Source of the DNA: Catenulispora sp. GP43
GTDB lineage: Bacteria; Actinomycetota; Actinomycetes; Streptomycetales; Catenulisporaceae
DNA: 64,000 nt
Assembly: GCF_041260665.1 (NCBI RefSeq)
Contig: NZ_JBGCCT010000005.1
Coordinates: 364,670-428,669 of the forward strand
Reading direction: 5' to 3'
Made by a program: the position numbers and the translations under genes. Shown piece by piece: positions 1 to 7,383 of this stretch (positions are counted from its first letter, which is position 1; each line of letters opens with the position of its first letter). Under the pieces are notes generated by a model. That model ran no database searches, was not told the DNA's origin, and saw only the letters and a program-made list of their open reading frames with translations.

Positions 1-106
1 CCTCGGCCTGGTGCCAGTCGCCGCACATCAGGTACGCCACGCGTCTGAGCTCGTGCGAGCGGCCGGCCACCAGTTCGCCGAACTCCTTCTCGTCGGGTCT
101 GCGCAT
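1..106 (-). CDS. ECF sigma factor, SigE-like family (5' part only)
   Basis: Only the first 35 codons lie in the window; the gene continues past the left edge. Reading from ATG at 106 gives a start rich in charged residues, then RRVAYLMCGDWHQAE. This matches the region-2 opening of actinobacterial SigE-family sigma factors, where a helix of the type AYLLTGDWHxAED begins the core-RNA-polymerase contact. Sigma factors of this kind direct RNA polymerase to stress or envelope promoters. Family is inferred from this short stretch, so an ECF sigma factor of another subgroup remains possible. Confidence 0.7.
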   Translation of the reverse strand, partial: MRRPDEKEFGELVAGRSHELRRVAYLMCGDWHQAE

Positions 107-211
107 CCGTTCCGCCCCTCATCCCCATGCTGCGCCCGGGTGTCCGGACTCTTCCGACCACTCCCACGGATGCCGGCGCCGTCAGGTTGTCGCCGCGGCC
201 GGGAAAGTTCA

Positions 212-265
212 GAAGTCAGTGAAGTCAGTGAAGTCAGTGAAGACGGTGAAGGCGGTGAAGGCGGT
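212..265. repeat. 9-bp tandem repeat, six units
   Basis: Three identical copies of GAAGTCAGT (212-238) are followed by GAAGACGGT and two GAAGGCGGT (239-265). The block ends 10 bp beyond the stop codon of the minus-strand Clp_N gene. No coding role is seen. It belongs to the set of stop-proximal repeats noted in the findings. Confidence 0.9.
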
Positions 266-275
266 GTCGAGCGGT

Positions 276-1010
276 CTAGCGCCGGCGCAGGTACTCGTCG
301 ATCACCGCGTGGACGGCTTCGCGGGCCCGCTCGTAGCTCACTCCGCGGTCCGCGAGCGCCTGCGCGGCGGGGTCGTTGGGGGTGTGGGCCAGCGCCAGCA
401 GCAGATGCTCGGTGCCGACGTAGTTGTGATTCAGCTTGAGCGCCTGGGTGAGCGCGGTCTCCAGGAGGCGGCGTGCCGGGGTGCCCAGCAGCGGCGAGAT
501 CGTGCGCGGGGATGCGGCGTCGTCGGGTGAGCCGAGCGCTGCGCGCAGGCCGGCGGTGTCCACTTTCAGCAGATCAAGGGCCTGAGCCGCCAGGGTGTCG
601 TGGTCGTCGAGCATCGCGAGCAGCACGTGACCGGGCTCGACCGTCGTGCTGCCCAGCCGCCCGGCGTGTTGTTCGGCGCGCAGGAGCGTGGCGCGGGTGC
701 GTTCGGTGACCCGGCTGAGGCCGCCGGTGCCGATCAGGTCGCCGAGTGTCAGTTGGAAGCGCGCCGGGGCGTAGCGCTGCTGCGCGGCCTGCCGGCTGAT
801 GCCCAGGTGGTTGCCGATGTCGGCCCAGGAGTTCCCGTGCGTGCGCGCCTGCTCGACGTAGTACCCGACCAGGCGGGCGCCGAGCGCCGAGAGCTCGTCC
901 GCGATCTGCTCGGCGGCGGCGAGGCGGTCCAGATCGTTGTCGCCGTCGCCGCCGGCCGTGCGCGTGTCCAGCTCGGTGATCAGGCCGGGGAGGTCGGGGA
1001 GGTCGGGCAC
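276..1010 (-). CDS. HTH regulator with two Clp N-terminal repeats
   Basis: The 244-residue product has an N-terminal helix-turn-helix (about residues 57-80, NSWADIGNHLGISRQAAQ) followed by two ClpA/B-type N-domain repeats (about 100-160 and 170-240, with EPGHVLLAML and GTEHLLLALA signatures). In Clp chaperones this domain docks adaptors or substrates; here it is fused to a DNA-binding module and lacks any AAA+ ATPase, so a transcriptional sensor is likely. The open frame runs further upstream, but that would enter the opposite gene. GTG at 1010 is the first start that leaves the divergent control region free. It probably controls the two hydrolases on the plus strand through the palindromes at 1056-1107. 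Target is inference. Confidence 0.75.
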   Translation of the reverse strand: MPDLPDLPGLITELDTRTAGGDGDNDLDRLAAAEQIADELSALGARLVGYYVEQARTHGNSWADIGNHLGISRQAAQQRYAPARFQLTLGDLIGTGGLSRVTERTRATLLRAEQHAGRLGSTTVEPGHVLLAMLDDHDTLAAQALDLLKVDTAGLRAALGSPDDAASPRTISPLLGTPARRLLETALTQALKLNHNYVGTEHLLLALAHTPNDPAAQALADRGVSYERAREAVHAVIDEYLRRR

Positions 1011-1055
1011 CCGGCCATTCTGGCAGTCAACCGAGCGATTGCCGGGTAGGCAAGC

Positions 1056-1107
1056 GTCAACTCTTTCCTTGACATCGCTGCATGCGTCAACTAATCCTTG
1101 ACGCATG
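1056..1107 (+). promoter_or_regulatory. Divergent control region: promoter plus two palindromes
   Basis: Two inverted repeats share GTCAA/TTGAC arms: GTCAA-N8-TTGAC at 1056-1073, and a longer perfect one at 1081-1107, CATGCGTCAA-N7-TTGACGCATG. A consensus-like promoter is embedded: -35 TTGACA at 1069-1074, 17-bp spacer, -10 TAATCC at 1092-1097. The start codon ATG of the hydrolase (1105-1107) is the last three bases of the second palindrome, 7 bp after the -10, so the mRNA is probably leaderless. A repressor here would cover both the -10 and the start codon. The likely binder is the divergent Clp_N/HTH protein. Confidence 0.65.
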
Positions 1108-2565
1108 AACGTGACGCATCTGGCCGAAGCCCTCGACACCCTCGTCCCGGAGATCCTCACCCTGTGCAAGGCCCCTGGCATGTCCTTGGCCATCGGCGTG
1201 GACGACCAGGTCGTCTTCGCGAAGGGCTACGGCCGCGCCGATCTGGCCACCGGCCGGCCGATGACGACCGCGACCGTCGGGCCCACCGGCTCCGATGCGA
1301 AGCCCTACACCGCCACCGCGGTGCTGCAGCTCGTCGACCGCGGCCTGCTCGGGCTCGACGACCCGGTCGCGGACCACCTCGGCGGCCTGCGCGTGGCCAA
1401 CCCCCACGGCCCGCGCGAGATAACGCTGCGGGACCTGCTGACCCACCGCAGCGGGCTGGGGACTGATCTCGGCTTCTGCGACCGCGTGCCGCCGATGCCG
1501 CTGGGGGACCTGCTGAAGAAGATCTTCGAGGAAGGGCGGACCGACGCCTACCACGGCGGATTCCTGCCGTTGTGGGCGACGCCGGTCGGAACGCACTACC
1601 AGTACAGCAACGTGGGCATCGCTCTGGTCGGATACCTGGTCGAGCGGCTCAACCCGGACGGCGTCCCGTTCTCCGAGTGGCTGCGGCGGAACCTGTTCGC
1701 GCCGCTGGCCATGACATCGACTTGCTTCCCGCCGTCGCAGAACGCTGATCATGTCCCGGCCGACCTGCTCGAGCGCCGCTCGACCGGCTACGCCACGCTC
1801 GACGGCTTCCAGTTCCGGCTGCCGCAGATCCACGCCGGCCTCCACCCGGCGGGGACGGCGCTGACCACGCCGTCCGACCACGTGCGCTTCCTGCTGGCGA
1901 TGGCCGGCGGCGGCCGGCTCGGCGACGTCAGCATTCTGCGACCGCAGACCGCCGCGGCGATGGTCACGCCCCAGGCCGGCCGCGGACCCGATCCGGACAG
2001 CGCGATCGGGTTGGTCTGGAACGTCTTCCAGCACGGCAGCCCCGGCTACCACGTCGGTCACGGCGGCGAGTACATGTGGGGCTGGAACCAGGTCTCCCGG
2101 TTCTGGCCCGAACAGCGGATCGCGGTGACCGCGTCGGTCAACCAGTGGGATCTCGGCGACCAGGGCTCGTCCGAACGCCCCAGCCACCTCGCGGGGCGGC
2201 TGATGCTGGACGTCGTCAGCGCGTGGGCCGGGGGGAAGGACCCGCGGCCGCTGCGCGGTCCGGCCGCCGCGCGGAGCTACGTGGCCGGGCTGATCGTCGG
2301 CGACCGGCTCACCTCGCGGCTGGGGATCAGCACCGCGCTGACGGATCGCGACGTGGAGGGGATCGTGGCCGGAAGCGTCGTCGCGGAGGGCACCCCGTGG
2401 GACCCGGAGGCTTTCGGCACGGCGGTGCGGGATGTGGCCGCGACCGACGGGACGCTCCCGTCGCTGCTCAAGCTCACCCGGGAGCAGATGCCGCACCATC
2501 ACTTGGCGTTGGTGCGCCGCCAACTCGGCGTCCCGTTCCTCGGCACCGGGCTCGGAGGTGAATAG
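1105..2565 (+). CDS. Serine hydrolase, class C beta-lactamase/esterase fold
   Basis: A 486-residue protein of the beta-lactamase/penicillin-binding fold. The S-x-x-K nucleophile motif is S63-DA-K66, the Tyr motif is Y167-S-N169, and the third motif is H319-GG. This HGG-type box is usual for esterase-like members (EstB, D-aminopeptidase-like) rather than true cephalosporinases. There is no signal peptide, so a cytoplasmic esterase or peptidase is likelier than a resistance enzyme. The C-terminal ~100 residues form an extra domain. No ribosome binding site precedes the ATG, which fits leaderless translation. The next gene follows after 9 bp and encodes a second member of the fold. Substrate unknown. 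Confidence 0.85.
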   Translation: MNVTHLAEALDTLVPEILTLCKAPGMSLAIGVDDQVVFAKGYGRADLATGRPMTTATVGPTGSDAKPYTATAVLQLVDRGLLGLDDPVADHLGGLRVANPHGPREITLRDLLTHRSGLGTDLGFCDRVPPMPLGDLLKKIFEEGRTDAYHGGFLPLWATPVGTHYQYSNVGIALVGYLVERLNPDGVPFSEWLRRNLFAPLAMTSTCFPPSQNADHVPADLLERRSTGYATLDGFQFRLPQIHAGLHPAGTALTTPSDHVRFLLAMAGGGRLGDVSILRPQTAAAMVTPQAGRGPDPDSAIGLVWNVFQHGSPGYHVGHGGEYMWGWNQVSRFWPEQRIAVTASVNQWDLGDQGSSERPSHLAGRLMLDVVSAWAGGKDPRPLRGPAAARSYVAGLIVGDRLTSRLGISTALTDRDVEGIVAGSVVAEGTPWDPEAFGTAVRDVAATDGTLPSLLKLTREQMPHHHLALVRRQLGVPFLGTGLGGE

Positions 2566-2574
2566 CCTGGCCCG

Positions 2575-3600
2575 ATGAACAGTCTTGCCACAAAGGTCGG
2601 CGATCTCCTCGAGGGCGGGATCGAGCGGCGGGTCTTCCCGGGTGCCGTGTGGGCCGTCGGCGGTCCGGACGGGGTGATCGAGCAGGGCGCGGCAGGCCTG
2701 CTCGATGCGGCGGACGCGACCCGGCCGATGGCCGCCGACACGCTGTTCGACCTCGCCAGCCTCACGAAGATCATCGCGGTGTGGGCGGGCGTCGGCCTGC
2801 TCTGGGAACAGGAGCGGATCGACCTCGACGACCCGCTGGCCAAGCACCTCCCGGACTCGGTCGGCTTCCCTTTGGGCGCTGTCACCATCCGCCAGTTCCT
2901 GACCCACACGTCTGGGGTCCCGCTGCGGGCGAACCTGCGCGCGTCATACGGGACCGACCCCGAGGCGGTGCGGTTCGGCGTGCTGCGCGAGGCGATGCGG
3001 CGGCCGGCCGGCGAAGCCGTCGAGTACACCGACCGGTCGGCGCTGATCCTCGGTTTCCTGGTCGAGCAGTTGACGGACCGGCGCCTGGACGAGGTCGCGC
3101 GGGACGCGGTCTGGGCGCCGCTGGCGATGTCGGCCACGCGCTACGGGCCGCTCCCGGCCGGCCTCGTCGAGCAGTGCGCGCCGACCGAGTTCGACGAGGA
3201 GGCCGGCGCGCACGTGCGCGGGTCTGTCCACGACTACTCGGGCCGGTTGCTGGGCGTCTGCGGGATCTCCGGCACGTTCTCCAACGCGCCGGACCTGAGC
3301 CGCTTCCTGCGATACCTGCTGAACCCGGCGGCGCCTGTGGGCTTCGGTCAGCGCTGGATCAGCGAGTCCCTTCGCCTGCACACCGGCGAACTGCATCCCG
3401 AACGCGGGTTGTTCTGGGTGGCGGCCGCCGACCGGGACGTCTGGTACCACTATGGCTTCACCGGCACCGCGATGTGGGTGTCGCCGACGCGGGATCGCTG
3501 GGCCCTGCTGCTCACGAACAAGCTCTACTACAGCCGGGATCGCGGGCCGATGGCCGAGGTGCGCAATGCGTTCCGGCGGATGGTGTTCGACGGGAGCTGA
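2575..3600 (+). CDS. Serine hydrolase, beta-lactamase fold
   Basis: A 341-residue beta-lactamase-fold hydrolase with S62-LT-K65, Y151-T-D153 and a third motif H292-YG in the context HYGFTGT, which is typical of class C-like esterases and peptidases. No signal peptide is seen. It follows the first hydrolase after 9 bp, so co-transcription is likely. In addition, TAGCCT at 2563-2568, which includes the upstream stop codon, lies 6 bp before this ATG and could act as the -10 of an internal leaderless promoter. Two different hydrolases of one fold in tandem suggest sequential processing of a related ester or amide. That last point is inference. Confidence 0.85.
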   Translation: MNSLATKVGDLLEGGIERRVFPGAVWAVGGPDGVIEQGAAGLLDAADATRPMAADTLFDLASLTKIIAVWAGVGLLWEQERIDLDDPLAKHLPDSVGFPLGAVTIRQFLTHTSGVPLRANLRASYGTDPEAVRFGVLREAMRRPAGEAVEYTDRSALILGFLVEQLTDRRLDEVARDAVWAPLAMSATRYGPLPAGLVEQCAPTEFDEEAGAHVRGSVHDYSGRLLGVCGISGTFSNAPDLSRFLRYLLNPAAPVGFGQRWISESLRLHTGELHPERGLFWVAAADRDVWYHYGFTGTAMWVSPTRDRWALLLTNKLYYSRDRGPMAEVRNAFRRMVFDGS

Positions 3601-3604
3601 GCGT

Positions 3605-4636
3605 TCAGACGCCTGCCCTGTTCCGCCACTCCGGCTTCACCGTCGTCAACTGCGCGGTCTTGCCGGGGTCCCGGTCGACGACGTCGCCGAGGATCCCGTC
3701 GATCCGCTCCAGCACCTCGGCGTCGAGCACCACCCCGGAGGCGCCGGCGTTCTCCGTCACCTGTTCCGGCCTGGTCGCGCCGATGAGCGCCGCGGTGACG
3801 CCGGGCTGGTTCAGCGTCCAGGCGATCGCCAGTTGCGCCATGGACAGGCCGGCTTCCTCGGCCACCGGCCGCAACTCCTGGACCCGGGTCAGCAGGACGT
3901 CGCCCATGACGCGTCCGATGAACTGCGTGGGGCGGCCGCCCACCGCGGCCCGGGATCCGGCCGGCGCCGGCGCGCCGGGGAGGTACTTGCCGGTCAGCAC
4001 GCCCTGCGCCACCGGCTGGAACACGATCTGGCCGACGCCTTCGCGCAGGCTCAGCGGGACGACCTCGGGCTCGATCACCCGCCACAGCATGTTGTACTGC
4101 GGCTGGTTCGCCACGATGCGGCTGCGCAGCCCGAGCTCCTCGGCCAGGCGCAGGGCCCGTTCGATCTGCTCGGCGCGCCACTCCGAGACGCCGAGATAGC
4201 GCACCTTGCCCGCGCGGACCAGGTCGTCGAAGGCGATCAGCGTCTCCTCGAGCGGAGTCTCGCCGTCGAAGCGGTGGGCCTGGTAGAGGTCGACGTAGTC
4301 CATGCCGAGGCGCCGCAGGGAGGCGTGACAGGACTCGATGATGTGCTTGCGGGACAGCCCGCGGTCGTTGCGGCCCGGTCCGGTCGGCAGGCAGACCTTC
4401 GTGGCGATCTCCAGCGATTCGCGGCGCTCGCCCTTGAGCGCCAACCCCAGGACCTCCTCCGCCGCCCCCAGCGCGTAGACGTCGGCGGTGTCGAACGTCG
4501 TGATGCCGGCGTCGAGCGCGGCGCGTACGCACTTCGTCGCCGTGTCGCGCTCCACACTTTCGCCGTGGGTGAGCCAGTTGCCGTAGACGATCTCACTGAT
4601 GAACATGCCGGTGGTGCCAAGGGCGCGATGCTTCAT
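3605..4636 (-). CDS. Aldo/keto reductase, Kv-beta/YghZ-like
   Basis: The 343-residue (beta/alpha)8 NADPH-dependent carbonyl reductase keeps D49, catalytic Y54 (FDTADVY) and K80 (IATK), plus the HR motif of the active site. The long insert and the TGKYLPGAP segment resemble the AKR6/AKR12 branch (Kv-beta-like, YghZ), which reduce aldehydes and ketones. TAGGGT at 4645-4650 (minus strand) stands 8 bp before the ATG with no Shine-Dalgarno sequence, so a leaderless start is plausible. It converges on the serine hydrolase gene with only 4 bp between stops. Confidence 0.85.
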   Translation of the reverse strand: MKHRALGTTGMFISEIVYGNWLTHGESVERDTATKCVRAALDAGITTFDTADVYALGAAEEVLGLALKGERRESLEIATKVCLPTGPGRNDRGLSRKHIIESCHASLRRLGMDYVDLYQAHRFDGETPLEETLIAFDDLVRAGKVRYLGVSEWRAEQIERALRLAEELGLRSRIVANQPQYNMLWRVIEPEVVPLSLREGVGQIVFQPVAQGVLTGKYLPGAPAPAGSRAAVGGRPTQFIGRVMGDVLLTRVQELRPVAEEAGLSMAQLAIAWTLNQPGVTAALIGATRPEQVTENAGASGVVLDAEVLERIDGILGDVVDRDPGKTAQLTTVKPEWRNRAGV

Positions 4637-4684
4637 GGCCCGGGACCCTAGCTATCGCCCGGCCCGGAGACGAACGCTTTACGA

Positions 4685-4921
4685 TCACAGCGCAGTCGTG
4701 CCCGGCACGATCAGCCCGGTTTCGTACGCCGTCACCACGAGCTGCGCCCGATCCCGGGCTCCCAGCTTCGTGAGAAGCCGGCTGACATGCGTCTTCGCCG
4801 TCAGCGGCGACAGGTGCAGCGTCGCGGCGATCTCGTCGTTGGACAGGCCGGTGCCGACCAGTGTCAGCACCTGCCCCCGCAGCCGTCCGGTACCGGGCGC
4901 CGATCCGCTGGCCGCGATCAC
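4685..4921 (-). pseudogene. LuxR/NarL-type HTH remnant
   Basis: This 78-codon frame encodes most of a NarL/LuxR DNA-binding domain: LTLVGTGLSNDEIAATLHLS, then the recognition helix region TAKTHVSRLLTKL. The usual leading L-T-x-R-E-x-E-V-L is degraded to RLRGQVL, and no receiver domain is readable upstream in this frame; a stop follows about 40 codons further. It therefore looks like the 3' end of a former two-component response regulator. A GTG at 4921 could still start a tiny protein, but no ribosome binding site supports it. Confidence 0.6.
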
Positions 4922-5051
4922 ACAGCGCGAGCGCGCTCTGGTCGGGGTCCTGGGCCGGTGGAACTGGTGGCTGCCCGGCTGGGCCGCGTCGCTGTTGCGG
5001 GTGGCGCCTTCCCCGGTGCCGGGCGCGGGGGTGCCACCGGCTCAATCATGC

Positions 5052-6392
5052 CTACAGAGGACGCACGTTGTAGTTCGCTGCGAACAGGTTCGCCGGGTCG
5101 TACTGGCGCTTGACGGCCGCGAGCCGCTTGTAGGTGTCGGCGGGGTAGGCGGCGGCCACGTCCGCCTCGTCGGCGGCCGAGTTGAAGTTCGAGTACGTGC
5201 CGCTGACGTGCGGGGCCAGCCGCTCCCAGGTCGCGTCCAGGGCCGGCAGGGCGGCCTGGACCACCGGGGCCGGGCCGATCACGACGGTGCCGATCATCAG
5301 CTCCGCGCGACGATGCGCGAACGCCGTCGCGTCCTCGGCCACTCGGCCGAGTGCGCCGCCGATGCTGCGGATGGTGATGAACGGCGCGCCGTCGCTCGCC
5401 CCGACCTCGGTGAGGATCCGCAGCGCGGCGTCCACGCCGTCCCGTTCGACGAAGGCGTCGCGGGTGTGGAAGGTGATCGCCGGCGGCGGGGTCTGGGTCT
5501 CTTCCAGAATGTCCGCGTACGGCTTGAGCGCCACGGAGTCGCCGGTCACCGTCCCGAGCCGCCGGATCGGATCGAGGGCGGCGTCGGCGTCCTCGGCGGA
5601 GTCCCCGTCGAAGGTCACGAAGATCTCGACCGGGGCCTCGGGGCCGCCGGCGAAGGGGTTGGCGAAAGCGGCGATCGCGGTCAGGGCTTCGGGCGCGCCG
5701 CGCATGTGCTCGGCCCAGCCGTGGACCACCTGAGGGGCCTGGGCGGCCGGGAAGGCGATCCGGCCGTGGAACACGTCGGTCGTCGCATGCGCGGCGAACT
5801 CGAAGGCGGTCACGATCCCGAAGTTCCCGCCGCCGCCCCGGACGGCCCAGAACAGGTCGGGATTCTCGTCCTCGTCGGCGGTGAGCACCCGCCCGTCGGC
5901 GGTCACCACCTCGGCCCGCACCAGGCTGTCCAACGCCAGCCCGTACTCGCGCACCTTCCAGCCGATCCCGCCGGAGAGCGTCAGCCCGCCGACCCCGACC
6001 CCCTTGGTGTCGCCCGAGGAGATCGCCAGCCGGTGCGGCGCCAGTGCCTCGGCCACCTGCCCCCACGTCGCGCCGCCGCCGATCCGCACCACGTGCCAGC
6101 CGCCGCCGACGATCTCCACGCCGCAGAGCACGCTCAGGTCGATGACGACGCCGCCGTCGTTGGTCCCGAAGCCGGAGAAGGAGTGGCCGCCGCCGCGCAC
6201 GGCCAGCGGCAGGCCCGCCACCGCGGCGTACCTCACCGCCGCCTGCACGCCGCCGACGCTGCTCGGCCGCAGGATGACGGCCGGCGCGCCGGAGGCCATG
6301 ATCGTGCCGGACTTCGCGGCGTACTCGGGGTGTCCCGGCTCGATGATGTCGCCGCTGAAGTCACGGCTGAGGTTTTCAAGGGTCGTGGTCAT
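5052..6392 (-). CDS. FAD-linked oxidase, BBE type
   Basis: A 446-residue flavoprotein of the berberine-bridge/PCMH family. The FAD-binding domain (about 35-210) carries RGGGHS with H70, the residue that normally binds the flavin 8-alpha carbon. The cysteine used for a second covalent bond in bicovalent members is not seen in the GVGVGGLTLSGG segment, so single attachment is predicted. The C-terminal BBE region ends in YDPANLFAANYNVRPL. ATG at 6392 has a good AGGAGG upstream; the longer frame to 6788 would cross the neighbouring gene. Such enzymes oxidise alcohols, sugars or secondary metabolites with O2. Substrate unknown; no biosynthetic cluster surrounds it. Confidence 0.9.
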   Translation of the reverse strand: MTTTLENLSRDFSGDIIEPGHPEYAAKSGTIMASGAPAVILRPSSVGGVQAAVRYAAVAGLPLAVRGGGHSFSGFGTNDGGVVIDLSVLCGVEIVGGGWHVVRIGGGATWGQVAEALAPHRLAISSGDTKGVGVGGLTLSGGIGWKVREYGLALDSLVRAEVVTADGRVLTADEDENPDLFWAVRGGGGNFGIVTAFEFAAHATTDVFHGRIAFPAAQAPQVVHGWAEHMRGAPEALTAIAAFANPFAGGPEAPVEIFVTFDGDSAEDADAALDPIRRLGTVTGDSVALKPYADILEETQTPPPAITFHTRDAFVERDGVDAALRILTEVGASDGAPFITIRSIGGALGRVAEDATAFAHRRAELMIGTVVIGPAPVVQAALPALDATWERLAPHVSGTYSNFNSAADEADVAAAYPADTYKRLAAVKRQYDPANLFAANYNVRPL

Positions 6393-6483
6393 GGCCCGTC
6401 CTCCTGCGTTTCCCGGTTCGTCTCGGTGAGGTCGAACATGAGATGCCGGAGATCGACGGGGTGTGACGGGGCGGAGGTGTGAT

Positions 6484-6759
6484 GTGGGACACAATGTCGA
6501 GATCGATGTGGACGAGGTGACCGATTGGACGGTCGTCGAGGGCGGTGCGCCCGACGTGCTGGAGGGCGGATCCGGCGGACTGCGCGTGGTGGGAACCGTG
6601 GTCGCCGTCGGTGTGGGGGACGACCCGGTGGTGACGGTGAGCGTGTTCGGCGGCCTGATCATGGTGGAGCCGGGCGAGCAGGCCCGGCGCGGGGTGTCGG
6701 TCGGGGCGGCGGTCTCGTTCGCGGCGGACGAGTTCCGCCTGCACCCGGTACGCCTGTGA
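6484..6759 (+). CDS. Small conserved-looking protein, function unknown
   Basis: The 91-residue product is acidic and beta-rich (EIDVDEVTDWTVVEG, then two V/G-rich strands), with no membrane segment or known motif. GTG at 6484 is chosen because GGAGG lies 6 bp upstream; an earlier GTG at 6463 has no such site. The stop at 6759 falls 1 bp before the end of the convergent lipoprotein gene. Third-position G/C bias supports a real gene. I do not recognise the family. Confidence 0.6.
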   Translation: MGHNVEIDVDEVTDWTVVEGGAPDVLEGGSGGLRVVGTVVAVGVGDDPVVTVSVFGGLIMVEPGEQARRGVSVGAAVSFAADEFRLHPVRL

Positions 6760-6760
6760 C

Positions 6761-7375
6761 TCAGTCGAGCTCGATGTTGAAGTCCCACACGGCGACCACA
6801 TGCCCGTCCTCGCGCAGCGTGATCTGCGCCGCGCCCGAGGCGAACGTGCCGCGTACGACGAGGTCCGCGGTGCCGCCGCCGGTCGCAGCGGCCTGAGCCG
6901 GTCCGACCGGGCTCAGCACGATGTCGGTGCCGTGGTCGTCGCGGGAGGACAGATCGGCGGCGGTGACCTTCATCGTGCCGGTCTTCGTCGCGACCCGCAG
7001 GGTGATGGTGCCGGCCACCTGGGTCGGCATCGTGGCCGGAAGCGGTGTCGGCAGGTCCTCGGTCGGGCCGAGCGCGGTGACCACGCCGGTGCCCGAGGGC
7101 AGTGTGAGCGCCACCGGCGAGCCGACGGCGACCAGTTGCGGGTGCGACTCGTCGGCGGACGGCGTCGGCTGGCTCTTCGGGGCGCTGGGGATCGGGACGG
7201 CGCCGAGCTTGTTGACGACGTCAGCCGCCGACTGGTCGGAGCCGCCCGAGGTGCTGGAGCAGCCGGCGGCGAGCAGAACGACGGGGACGGCCGCCAAGGC
7301 CGAGGCGAGGCGGCGGACGCCGGACCGGCCGAGCAGGCCGGTCCGGCGCGAGGCCGCGGTTTGCGGTGTCTTCAC
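6761..7375 (-). CDS. Secreted lipoprotein, function unknown
   Basis: A 204-residue lipoprotein: twin-positive N-terminus, hydrophobic helix and lipobox LLAAGC with lipidated C39. The mature part begins with a Ser/Gly/Gln linker, then a beta-rich domain of about 130 residues without Cys, reminiscent of DUF4352-like immunoglobulin-like lipoproteins. It starts 8 bp after the stop of the phosphoesterase gene, so the two are probably one transcript and both products are exported. A role in holding or assisting the enzyme at the membrane is only inference. Confidence 0.8.
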   Translation of the reverse strand: MKTPQTAASRRTGLLGRSGVRRLASALAAVPVVLLAAGCSSTSGGSDQSAADVVNKLGAVPIPSAPKSQPTPSADESHPQLVAVGSPVALTLPSGTGVVTALGPTEDLPTPLPATMPTQVAGTITLRVATKTGTMKVTAADLSSRDDHGTDIVLSPVGPAQAAATGGGTADLVVRGTFASGAAQITLREDGHVVAVWDFNIELD

Positions 7376-7383
7376 GGGGTTCC

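Noticed and set aside
212..265. Possible CRISPR array
   Set aside because: Units are 9 bp without spacers and no cas genes are present.
1087..2907. Antisense frame of 606 codons over the serine hydrolases
   Set aside because: No motifs, spans two genes and their promoter; shadow of GC bias.
1105..3600. Beta-lactam resistance genes
   Set aside because: HGG/HYG third motif and absence of signal peptides point to esterase/peptidase-like relatives rather than secreted beta-lactamases.
6393..6788. N-terminal extension of the FAD oxidase frame
   Set aside because: Thr/Pro/Ser-rich non-protein composition, and the start at 6392 has a strong ribosome binding site.
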